Shown piece by piece: positions 10,130 through 17,271 of a stretch of 64,000 nucleotides of DNA (its first letter is position 1; every line of letters begins with the position of its first letter). The position numbers were made by a program, and so were the translations under genes. Source of the DNA: Acinetobacter sp. NCu2D-2 (GTDB lineage: Bacteria > Pseudomonadota > Gammaproteobacteria > Pseudomonadales > Moraxellaceae); NCBI RefSeq assembly GCF_001647675.1, contig NZ_CP015594.1:1364001-1428000 (forward strand), given 5' to 3'. The notes below the pieces were generated by a model, which saw only the letters and a program-made list of their open reading frames with translations, was not told the origin of the DNA and made no database searches.

Positions 10130-10158
10130 TTGACAGAAAAATAAACTCCAAAAATAGC
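10130..10158 (+). promoter_or_regulatory. possible promoter of brnQ
   Basis: A perfect TTGACA at 10130-10135 is followed after 17 bases by the weak -10 AATAGC. The rest of the map-brnQ gap (9913-10129) is very AT-rich, with stretches such as 10020-10070 that could be UP elements or protein-binding DNA. No gene is seen there. Confidence 0.35.
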
Positions 10159-10204
10159 GCATTTTCCACTAAAATCGCTTCTTTTGGTCTATTGATCTCC
10201 CATT

Positions 10205-11491
10205 ATGACAAGTCTCCGTACTCGAGATATTGTTGCGCTAGGTTTTATGACTTTTGCACTGTTTATTGGTGCAGGCAACATTATCTTTCCACCGATTGTG
10301 GCACAACAAGCGGGTGAGCACGTATGGTTAGCTGCAGGTGGTTTCCTTATTACCGCAGTTGGTTTACCTGTAATCACGATTGTTGCTTTGTCACGTGTCG
10401 AAGGTTCTATCCAAAATTTAAGCTCACCACTGGGTAAATATGCCAGTCTATTATTGACTGTGGCATGTTATTTGGCGGTTGGACCTTTATTTGCAACACC
10501 ACGTACTGCTACCGTTTCTTATGAAATTGGTTTCTCTTCTTACTTTGGTAATAGCGCAAGTGCTTTGCTGATTTACAGTATTATTTATTTTGCTGTGGTC
10601 ACTGTGGTTTCTCTATATCCAAATAAGATTTTAGATACGGTTGGCTACTTCCTTTCACCACTTAAAATTATTGCATTGGTCATTTTAGGTGTTACTGCTG
10701 TTCTTATTCCTGCTGGCAACCCTCCTGCTGCCATCGACAAATATGTAACCAGTCCAGTGTCTGAAGGGATCGTGAATGGTTATCTCACCATGGATACTTT
10801 AGGTGCTTTAGTCTTTGGTATCGTGATTGTAAAAGCCATTACGTCTCGTGGTGTATCTGACAGTAAGCTAATTACCAAATATGCGGTGAATGCTGCCATT
10901 ATTTCAGGTATTGGTTTAACACTGGTTTATTTAAGCTTGTTTAAATTGGGCTTAGGTAGTCATGACGTTGCACCAAATGCTGCCAATGGTGCGATTATCT
11001 TGCATGCGTATGTTCAACATGCCTTTGGTGACATGGGATCTTACTTCCTTGCAACCATGATTTTTATTGCATGTATGGTGACTGCGATTGGTCTGACTTG
11101 TGCCTGTGCTGAATACTTCTCATCAATTACTAAAATTTCATACAAAACTTTTGTATTTATTTTAGTCGGCTTCTCTTTGGTCATTTCAAACTTAGGTTTA
11201 ACCAAACTGATTGCTGTATCAGTACCTGTACTCAGTGCGATTTATCCACCTGCAATTGCTGTGATTCTGCTTAGCTTCTGTTCACCATTTTTCAAAAAAC
11301 CTGCATCTGTGATTGCATCGACTACGTTGGTTGCGTTCATTTTCGGTATTTTTGATGGTGTAAAAGTTGCTGGTTTTGAACTGCCAAACGCTTTAGTGAA
11401 TTTACCACTCTCAGAACAAAGTCTTGCATGGCTTATTCCATCTGCAATTGTTCTTGTGATCACTGCTGTGATTGACCGTATCAGAAACTAA
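10205..11491 (+). CDS. brnQ: branched-chain amino acid transporter, LIVCS family
   Basis: The 428-residue inner-membrane protein imports leucine, isoleucine and valine with sodium or protons. About twelve hydrophobic segments are visible. The N-terminal family signature [18 protein letters not shown] is followed by [10 protein letters not shown] and the conserved PRTATVSYE. The C-terminal half contains [14 protein letters not shown] and a final helix near [14 protein letters not shown]. Length and motifs match BrnQ throughout. It has no partner genes and is followed by a long gene-free stretch. Confidence 0.93.
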   Translation: MTSLRTRDIVALGFMTFALFIGAGNIIFPPIVAQQAGEHVWLAAGGFLITAVGLPVITIVALSRVEGSIQNLSSPLGKYASLLLTVACYLAVGPLFATPRTATVSYEIGFSSYFGNSASALLIYSIIYFAVVTVVSLYPNKILDTVGYFLSPLKIIALVILGVTAVLIPAGNPPAAIDKYVTSPVSEGIVNGYLTMDTLGALVFGIVIVKAITSRGVSDSKLITKYAVNAAIISGIGLTLVYLSLFKLGLGSHDVAPNAANGAIILHAYVQHAFGDMGSYFLATMIFIACMVTAIGLTCACAEYFSSITKISYKTFVFILVGFSLVISNLGLTKLIAVSVPVLSAIYPPAIAVILLSFCSPFFKKPASVIASTTLVAFIFGIFDGVKVAGFELPNALVNLPLSEQSLAWLIPSAIVLVITAVIDRIRN

Positions 11492-12047
11492 TCGTTCTGT
11501 ATGTGGCGTGAGATCAATTAGGTTTTTACCCAAAACTTAATTGCAATGTGTCAATAATTGTTCAGTTTTACCCAAACGTTCCATTATTGAACATCACTTA
11601 AAGCCCATCGGTCATTCCCTGCAATCAAATTTTAAAAATTATGGTTATTTTCTAGCGATTTCGCTTTATTTTTTAGGCTGTCGTTACAAGTGCTTGCTTA
11701 AAAAGCCTTGTTCAATCTTATACTTCTTACAAAATTCTCATCTTTTCACATTTCTTTTCTATTCCTACCTTTGAAATCCATCGCTTTGGTCTAATATTTG
11801 CTACTTCTTAAGCATATGCGGATTAAAAAAATTGTATTTTTTACTTCGTCAAATTGCCATTTCAGTTTTTTAATTTCGCATATACAAATACTTAGCGATG
11901 TGTAACTCGACTTATTCAGTTTTAAGCTTTTAATTTCAGTTTAACTACTTGAAAAAGGTTCAGATACACAGTACAACTATTAGTTCAATTCCGACTAATT
12001 CGTTCAGTTTTAGTCGTTTATAACACTAATAAATGGGAGGGATGGAG
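11492..12047. other. 556-base gene-free stretch with repeated motifs
   Basis: No convincing reading frame is present; the 77-codon frame at 11541-11774 has poor composition and no ribosome-binding site. The stretch holds five copies of TTCAGTTTTA or close variants (11561, 11871, 11915, 11935, 12003) and two copies of TTTTACCCAAA (about 11524 and 11566). It also holds an inverted pair TCAATAAT/ATTATTGA near 11551-11590 and a 7-bp hairpin CGACTAA/TTAGTCG (11992-12016) just ahead of the next gene. It may encode a small RNA or be a complex leader. Confidence 0.5.
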
Positions 12048-12263
12048 ATGTTATCAGTACATTTCAATAAGCAAGTCTTCATTGACGCTCTTAAAGCCAA
12101 CACCAATTTGGTGGTGTTTATCAGCACCACTATGGCACTTATGCTGACCTTAATCGTTCATGGTTTAATTCAAGGCAACCTTAAATTCGAGTACTTCGGC
12201 TATGCCGTGATTGTGTCACTGGCATTCTGTATGTGGGCGGTCATCGACCAGAAATATCGCTAA
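12048..12263 (+). CDS. small two-helix membrane protein
   Basis: The product is about 71 residues if translation starts at ATG 12048, which has a strong GGGAGGGA ribosome-binding site five to six bases upstream. ATGs at 12033 and 12042 overlap that site. Two hydrophobic helices are seen: LVVFISTTMALMLTLIVHGL and FGYAVIVSLAFCMWAVI, separated by a short polar turn (QGNLKFEY), with a basic C-terminus (DQKYR). The family is unrecognised. The strong ribosome-binding site and long upstream leader suggest a real, separately regulated gene. Confidence 0.7.
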   Translation: MLSVHFNKQVFIDALKANTNLVVFISTTMALMLTLIVHGLIQGNLKFEYFGYAVIVSLAFCMWAVIDQKYR

Positions 12264-12279
12264 TCAACATTTTGTTGAA

Positions 12280-12312
12280 CCACATGGACCTGTAGACCGA
12301 CTGTCCATGTGG
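12280..12312. repeat. 10-bp-stem hairpin between convergent genes
   Basis: CCACATGGAC (12280-12289) pairs perfectly with GTCCATGTGG (12303-12312) around a 13-base loop. There is no T-run directly after it on either strand. It is probably a transcript-end or stability hairpin for the small membrane protein gene and the convergent gene. Confidence 0.55.
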
Positions 12313-12339
12313 TCGAAAAAAATAAGAAACCGATAATAA

Positions 12340-12789
12340 TTAAAATAACCCTAAAGCAGCACCCAATAATAAAATCCCCGTTCCCCCGAGTTCAGCAACA
12401 ATTAAACCCAGCATTGCCATACGCATAAGAAATTTCGGTAATGTCCATTTTCCTAATTGATGCGGTGTACGAAATTGATTAGTAGTGTCTTTCAATGCAC
12501 CATGCAAAATATAGGCACCGATTGAAAAGCTAAAAAAAGCCAAATTTGCTACAACACAAAGTAAATTCACCTGTTCCGAAAAGACTGAAAAATAAGCCAA
12601 GACTGCCAAGATCAAACTGGCAGGCGCATAAAGCAAACTACTGCGATGTGCTATATCGACATAATAATGTGCTCTTGCCCGCTCAGACCGTGCGATTTGT
12701 ACATATTTCCAAACACCGGTGAGCATCCCTACCCATAAAAAAACACCACTCATCATGAGTGCCAATTTGACTGATAATGTCAGTTCCAT
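12340..12789 (-). CDS. four-helix membrane protein of unknown function
   Basis: The 149-residue protein has four hydrophobic segments: LALMMSGVFLWVGMLTGVW, LLYAPASLILAVLAYFSVF, LLCVVANLAFFSFSIGAYI and MRMAMLGLIVAELGGTGILLLGAAL. The polar link ARSERARAHYYVDIAHRSS between the first two carries Arg and His residues that are conserved-looking. The family is not recognised with confidence. It may be a small integral membrane protein of the MAPEG-like size class, but the MAPEG signature is not evident. It is convergent with the preceding small membrane protein and divergent from the next hydrolase. Confidence 0.75.
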   Translation of the reverse strand: MELTLSVKLALMMSGVFLWVGMLTGVWKYVQIARSERARAHYYVDIAHRSSLLYAPASLILAVLAYFSVFSEQVNLLCVVANLAFFSFSIGAYILHGALKDTTNQFRTPHQLGKWTLPKFLMRMAMLGLIVAELGGTGILLLGAALGLF

Positions 12790-12908
12790 CTATGAATTTT
12801 CCTTATCTTTATTTTCAATCTTTGACTTTTTAGTCAGAAACTCTATGCCTTTTCTTTTTTGAAATTCGTTAAAGTGAAATCATCTTCTATGATAAATGAG
12901 TGTACCCA

Positions 12909-13775
12909 ATGTCTGAATCAAAAACATTGACTATAACGTGTGTGGATGGCTATCCATTGAGTGCAGTTTTTTATCCGAGTGCATTGGCTGATTCAAAACC
13001 CTTTCCCGTGTTAATTTGTCCTGCAACAGGCATTGTCAAAGGCTTCTATCATCACTTTGCGACGTGGTTGCAACAGCAAGGTTATGACACCATGGTGTTT
13101 GATTTTCGTGGGATTGGTGGTTCTTTGCATGAACCCTTACGCCAGTCAAAAGCCAGCATCGTACAATGGGGACAACGTGATATACCTGCTGCCATTGATG
13201 CACTACTCGCACAAACTTCTGCTGAAAAAGTGATTATTGTGGGTCATAGCGCAGGTGGTCAGTTACTTGGCATTGTGCCAAATTATGACAAAGTGGCAAA
13301 AGTGGTTGCGGTTTCAGGTTCGACCGGTCATGTGAAGAATATCCGTGGACGTACAGGCTTTCTCGCTCCCATTATGTTTAATGTCATTTTCCCAATTGGA
13401 CGTTATACCGTGGGCTATGGCCCGACCAATAAGATCGGTATGGGTGAAAACTTACCCAAAGATGTTGCACGTGAATGGGCGCAATTTTGTAGTAAACCGG
13501 GTTATGTCATTAACGCCATTGGTAAACAGATTGACCCATCGCAAGATTTTCATTCAAAAATCAAATGTCCAATTACTGCCATTTGGGCAACGGATGATGA
13601 CATTGCTTCTGAAGCCAATGTGAAAGATCTGATTCGTTTATATCCAAATGCAGCAACTGACATTATTCCACTTGAACCTAAAAAACACGGTCATAAAGTG
13701 ATTGGACATATGTTGATGTTTAAACGTTCACATCAAAACTTATGGCCAATCATTGAACAACAAATTGCTGCATAG
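12909..13775 (+). CDS. alpha/beta hydrolase of the COG4757 type
   Basis: The 288-residue hydrolase is best started at ATG 12909; a GTG three codons earlier is possible. It shows PVLICPATGIVKGFYHHFATWLQQQGY, DFRGIGGS, the nucleophile elbow GHSAGGQ, an acidic residue in WATDDDIASE, and His in KKHGHKVIGHMLMFK. The FLAPIMFNVIFPIGRYTVGYGP segment is a lid typical of this uncharacterised family (UCP037442-like). The substrate is unknown. It is transcribed alone and ends at a clear terminator shared with convergent gltS. Confidence 0.85.
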   Translation: MSESKTLTITCVDGYPLSAVFYPSALADSKPFPVLICPATGIVKGFYHHFATWLQQQGYDTMVFDFRGIGGSLHEPLRQSKASIVQWGQRDIPAAIDALLAQTSAEKVIIVGHSAGGQLLGIVPNYDKVAKVVAVSGSTGHVKNIRGRTGFLAPIMFNVIFPIGRYTVGYGPTNKIGMGENLPKDVAREWAQFCSKPGYVINAIGKQIDPSQDFHSKIKCPITAIWATDDDIASEANVKDLIRLYPNAATDIIPLEPKKHGHKVIGHMLMFKRSHQNLWPIIEQQIAA

Positions 13776-13902
13776 TTGTACACATCAGGTTTCAACACGT
13801 CAATTCATGCAATTTCATTACCTGAAATAAGCAATTTATGCTTTAATAGCCCCAGTATGAGATGAGCCTCTTACAGTATGTGCCTTAGATGTGCATACGA
13901 CT

Positions 13903-13927
13903 AGCCCCTAACCATGGGGCTTTTTAA
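13903..13927 (+). terminator. terminator after the COG4757-type hydrolase
   Basis: AGCCCC (13903-13908) pairs with GGGGCT (13916-13921) and is followed by TTTT. It lies 127 bases after the hydrolase stop and just before the convergent gltS stop. Confidence 0.75.
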
Positions 13928-13955
13928 TGTCTGTCGTTTTTGCTTTTACTTGAAT

Positions 13956-15182
13956 TTAAGCACCAAAGAATGCAATTAAAGTTTGAATCACCACCGCGTT
14001 GACAATATCAATAAAGAATGCACCGCAAAGTGGAATAATCAAAAAGGCTTTATGCGATGGTCCATAGGTATTAGTTACCGCCTGAATATTGGCAATGGCT
14101 GTCGGTGTTGCGCCCATACCAAAACCACAATGACCCGCTGATAATACTGCCGCATCGTAGTTTTTACCCATAACTTTAAAAGTTACAATGCCTGTAAATA
14201 AAATCAGCACCACAGTTTGCATAATTAAAATCGTCACGAGTGGCCCTGCCAAATCTGCAAGTAACCAAAGTTGCAGTGAAAGCAATGCCATAGACAGATA
14301 AAGCGACAATGATGCATTGCCAAATACATCAATGGCACGGTCAAAAATATTCACCTTAAATACATGCTCAAGCAGGTTACGTACAATCACCCCTGTTCCC
14401 AATGCCCAAACAAAAGTCGGTAACTCAAACCATTTGCCTTGACCGATTTCAGTCATTTGATTAGCTACAAATATACATAGCGCAAACATCCCAAGTGTCG
14501 TCACTGCATTACTTGCAGTAATTAATCGAGTTTTCTTTGGATGCTCAAAAGGTGCTGTCTTCAGTTGTTCATCTAGCTGTTGTTCGCCATTTTCTACAGC
14601 AACTTTCTCTGCAAGGTTATGACGTTTAATTAAAAATTTTGCGACTGGTCCACCAACAATCCCGCCAATAATCAGACCAAACGTGGCACTTGCCATACCC
14701 AGTACAATTGCACCTTGAATACCATGTTGGGTTTCAAGCACTTCACCCCATGCACCCGCAGTACCATGACCGCCAGTTAAGGTAATTGAACCAACAATCA
14801 ATCCAATGAGTGGGTCAAGTCCAAGCATAGTCGCCAAACTCATGCCCACTGCATTTTGTACAATCACAAAACCAATCACACAGAATAAGAAGATAATCAG
14901 CGACTTACCACCTTCTTTGAGTTTGACAAAGTCTGCACCTAAACCGACTGAAGTAAAGAACATCAACATCAAAATGGTTTGGATTTGCGCGTTAAATGAA
15001 GCACTGATATTAAAGAATTTATAGAGGATAAATGCCGTTATGGCTGCCACCAAGCCACCAATCACAGGTTCAGGTAAATTGTAGTTTTTAAAGAAACTAA
15101 TTTTATTGACTAAATAGCGTCCAACAAAAAGAAAAAACACCGCAATAACAATCGTGCCAAAGGCATCAATTTCAAAGTTCAT
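13956..15182 (-). CDS. gltS: sodium/glutamate symporter
   Basis: The 408-residue inner-membrane carrier imports glutamate with sodium. It has about ten hydrophobic segments in two inverted halves, each with a glycine-rich re-entrant region: TLTGGHGTAGAWGEV in the first half and SAGHCGFGMGATPTAIANI in the second, the hallmark of the ESS family. The NYNLPEPVIGGLVAA start is also family-typical. A polar loop at about residues 205-225 joins the halves. It is monocistronic, with its start near 15182 and a 145-base gap to the next small gene. Confidence 0.93.
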   Translation of the reverse strand: MNFEIDAFGTIVIAVFFLFVGRYLVNKISFFKNYNLPEPVIGGLVAAITAFILYKFFNISASFNAQIQTILMLMFFTSVGLGADFVKLKEGGKSLIIFLFCVIGFVIVQNAVGMSLATMLGLDPLIGLIVGSITLTGGHGTAGAWGEVLETQHGIQGAIVLGMASATFGLIIGGIVGGPVAKFLIKRHNLAEKVAVENGEQQLDEQLKTAPFEHPKKTRLITASNAVTTLGMFALCIFVANQMTEIGQGKWFELPTFVWALGTGVIVRNLLEHVFKVNIFDRAIDVFGNASLSLYLSMALLSLQLWLLADLAGPLVTILIMQTVVLILFTGIVTFKVMGKNYDAAVLSAGHCGFGMGATPTAIANIQAVTNTYGPSHKAFLIIPLCGAFFIDIVNAVVIQTLIAFFGA

Positions 15183-15313
15183 AACACGTCCCTATTGGCT
15201 TTCTTATAGCGCTATTGTGTGGTGAAAACAGCGCAAAACTCAGCTAGAAAAGTGTTATGCAAGTTGTTGTTTTAAGTAATTTAACTAGAAATAATAAAAT
15301 TTTAGAAACGCTA

Positions 15314-15335
15314 AAACCTAGGATAATCTAGGTTT
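15314..15335 (-). terminator. hairpin at the stop of the 72-residue gene
   Basis: AAACCTAG (15314-15321) pairs with CTAGGTTT (15328-15335); the stem includes the TAG stop of the small gene. On the minus strand the stem is followed by a short TTTTA run. Confidence 0.5.
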
Positions 15336-15546
15336 CGATGTCATAGACCCAATTTTTGGCTTGCTGATCTGTGGTGCTTTCACAGACATAATAGTCGTGA
15401 TCCCATGAATCGGGATGGAAAATTTCCTTTTTGGTATAAGTGACATTTTTACCATTTTCGACACAGATAAAACTGTCACCTTGGTCTTTGACTTGGGTTC
15501 CGTTGAGAAAGCCACCGATACAGAGGAAGCGGGATTGTTTTGCCAT
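15328..15546 (-). CDS. 72-residue conserved-looking cysteine-containing protein
   Basis: The small soluble protein begins MAKQSRFLCIGG and has three cysteines, alternating short strands (FICVENGKNVTYTKKEIF, DHDYYVCES) and a Trp near the end (NWVYDIET). It looks like a compact beta-rich domain. An overlapping 77-codon frame, five bases upstream and one frame off, has a poor Ser/Lys-rich composition and is judged a shadow. No family was recognised. It is convergent with nothing and lies just downstream of the exonuclease-like gene on the same strand. Confidence 0.55.
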   Translation of the reverse strand: MAKQSRFLCIGGFLNGTQVKDQGDSFICVENGKNVTYTKKEIFHPDSWDHDYYVCESTTDQQAKNWVYDIET

Positions 15547-15610
15547 TTCATTTCAACATCATTAAATAGAATACAAATGCTATCAAGTTAACAATAGCTT
15601 TATTCTAGAA

Positions 15611-16369
15611 TTATATAATCTCTTTCACTTCTATAGACTCCTCTAATTTTTTTAATTTTGCTTTTTCTAATTTAATATATTTTTCTTCAATATCCTTCAT
15701 ATTCATTATCTTACGCTTAAATTGATAATACATCCTTAAAGTATAAAAAACTTCTTTTTCATTCCTGGTTTGAATATCTTTGTAATTATGATTTTCATAT
15801 TGAGACCAAACCGTAGTACCGCTTTCAAAAACCTGATCACTGAAAAATTTATTTAATAATTCATTTTTCTTTTTCGGATACATTAAGTATGTTTTATTTT
15901 TATAAAAACTAATTCCCAACACCGATAAGTCCAGAATTCTTAATGAATTTTCAAATGTAAAACATTCAAATTCATTTAAAAAACTATGTTTTCTAAATAA
16001 TGCCATTAACACTGGTATATCAGAACTTTGAATTCCAATACCACATATTAAAGGAGATATGCCCTGACTAGCCTGTACACACTGATCAATCTGCGATTTG
16101 AATAATTTGAAGAATTTCCCAACAAGTTCTTTTTCATCTTTACAATCCCAAATCCAAATAGATTTTATTCTATTTTGAAGGTCCTCATCTAGTGGATTAA
16201 CCTGATCACGAGTACCTAGAGCAATCACATAACTACCACCCAAAAAAAGTGAATTCTCTTGCCATGGGTTATAGCAAAAACCTTGCTCTTTACGATTTAT
16301 CTCGGGAACATAAAATTCAAGATCAAAAAATATTATTCGTGTTTTATTTATATCTAGTTTTGAACGCAT
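15611..16369 (-). CDS. predicted stand-alone DEDD 3'-5' exonuclease
   Basis: The 252-residue product is started at ATG 16369, with GGA about eight bases upstream; a TTG at 16381 is also possible. It resembles PolB-type exonuclease domains without a polymerase. Exo I is FFDLEF (Asp16, Glu18). Exo II is GIGIQSSDIPVL (Asp117), followed by LRILDLSVLG. An exo III-like NEKEVFYTLRMYYQF places Glu206 where Asp is usual in this family. The C-terminus is a Lys/Glu-rich helix (222-252). DNA or RNA 3'-5' degradation is inferred, not shown. The gene is very AT-rich and lies next to a predicted glycosylase. Confidence 0.6.
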   Translation of the reverse strand: MRSKLDINKTRIIFFDLEFYVPEINRKEQGFCYNPWQENSLFLGGSYVIALGTRDQVNPLDEDLQNRIKSIWIWDCKDEKELVGKFFKLFKSQIDQCVQASQGISPLICGIGIQSSDIPVLMALFRKHSFLNEFECFTFENSLRILDLSVLGISFYKNKTYLMYPKKKNELLNKFFSDQVFESGTTVWSQYENHNYKDIQTRNEKEVFYTLRMYYQFKRKIMNMKDIEEKYIKLEKAKLKKLEESIEVKEII

Positions 16370-16381
16370 TAAATTTTCCAA

Positions 16382-16412
16382 AAAATAAGGACTGATAAAT
16401 CAATCCTTATCT
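16382..16412 (-). terminator. terminator or attenuator between the two accessory genes
   Basis: Read on the minus strand, ATAAGGATTGAT pairs with ATCAGTCCTTAT (one C-A mismatch) around a TT loop, followed by TTTTTT. It lies 26 bases after the stop of the upstream gene and 12 bases before the preferred ATG of the exonuclease-like gene. It would attenuate read-through into that gene. Its sequence is a diverged copy of the acnB terminator at 17162-17193. Confidence 0.7.
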
Positions 16413-16438
16413 TATACCGCTTATTGTTTGATTATCAA

Positions 16439-17146
16439 TCAAGTCTTTAATTCTAAATCAATTTTCAAACTGACTCTATTTTCAATATCTTTCACAATGT
16501 GTTGAGGTGCGATATCAAACAATAACATTTCGAGCAAATACGGTTGACTATCCTGTCCATAAACTTCAACAGATAACCCTTTCATCAATTCACAATATTT
16601 TTGGTATGCTTTTTTATGACTTCTATAAGCATGTTGCTTACCACTTAATCTTAATATGGTTTGCATATCATACTTAACCAACTCGCTATTACGCCCTTGC
16701 GGTTGAGGAAATAACTCAATCGCTGGCGCATAGTTAAATAAAAGCCAATTCAGTGCATAAATAACACGTGAATCATAAATGACATATTCAGCAGGCTTCA
16801 TAAAAGATGCAACTTTGGAGAACGATGAAATTCGCTCGAACGAAATTTTAGTTAATGATTTTTTATCTAATTCTTTAATAAACTTCAAAATCTTGGCATC
16901 ATTTATGTCATTACGTTTAAATGATGCAATTCCACCCCATTCTTGAATCATCCAATAATAAATAGACATACAATCACCTTGTTTGAGCATTGTATGTAAA
17001 TTTTCTTTTAGATAAATATTCCGATCAAAATTTGAAGTGATGTGATCTGGGATAGCAAGTGGACAACTTTCAGGAATCTGCCAATTATAATTTTTTACAT
17101 CATGTTGTACTGATAATTCTTTTAAAACCGAAATAATTTTTTGCAT
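16439..17146 (-). CDS. predicted OGG-like HhH DNA-glycosylase-fold protein
   Basis: The 235-residue protein has no signal peptide. The core FERISSFSKVASFMKPAEYVIYDSRVIYALNWLL (residues 104-136 in all) matches the signature seen in OGG-fold proteins from defence islands. Lys111 follows a Ser-rich helix and Asp125 lies in IYDSRV, mirroring the catalytic Lys and Asp of 8-oxoguanine glycosylases. WGGIASF at 70-76 is also family-like. The spacing of Lys and Asp is shorter than in OGG1, so activity is uncertain. Base composition is more AT-rich than acnB next door, and the gene is flanked by two related hairpins. Confidence 0.5.
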   Translation of the reverse strand: MQKIISVLKELSVQHDVKNYNWQIPESCPLAIPDHITSNFDRNIYLKENLHTMLKQGDCMSIYYWMIQEWGGIASFKRNDINDAKILKFIKELDKKSLTKISFERISSFSKVASFMKPAEYVIYDSRVIYALNWLLFNYAPAIELFPQPQGRNSELVKYDMQTILRLSGKQHAYRSHKKAYQKYCELMKGLSVEVYGQDSQPYLLEMLLFDIAPQHIVKDIENRVSLKIDLELKT

Positions 17147-17161
17147 ATATATTCTTAATAA

Positions 17162-17193
17162 AAAAATAAGGGCTGATAAATCAGCCCTTATTT
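17162..17193 (-). terminator. second terminator after acnB
   Basis: ATAAGGGCTGAT pairs perfectly with ATCAGCCCTTAT around an AA loop (12-bp stem), with an A-run on the plus strand giving TTTTTT on the minus strand. It separates acnB from the accessory gene at 16439-17146. Confidence 0.85.
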
Positions 17194-17236
17194 TAGCTTT
17201 ATGCTCAAGTAAATCATAGATTTACTCTTGTGCTAG

Positions 17237-17258
17237 AGAAAAGCCTTTCGGCTTTTCT
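17237..17258 (-). terminator. first hairpin after acnB
   Basis: AGAAAAGCC (17237-17245) pairs with GGCTTTTCT (17250-17258) around a four-base loop, GAAA on the minus strand. It is the first of two consecutive hairpins after the acnB stop and lacks a separate T-run. Confidence 0.65.
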
Positions 17259-17271
17259 TTATCTTAGCTCA

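Noticed and set aside
11541..11774. 77-codon plus-strand frame after brnQ
   Set aside because: No ribosome-binding site, biased composition rich in Phe, Leu and Tyr, and no family look; treated as non-coding.
15318..15551. 77-codon minus-strand frame overlapping the 72-residue gene
   Set aside because: Ser/Lys/Ile-rich shadow; the overlapping MAKQSRF frame has a more protein-like composition.
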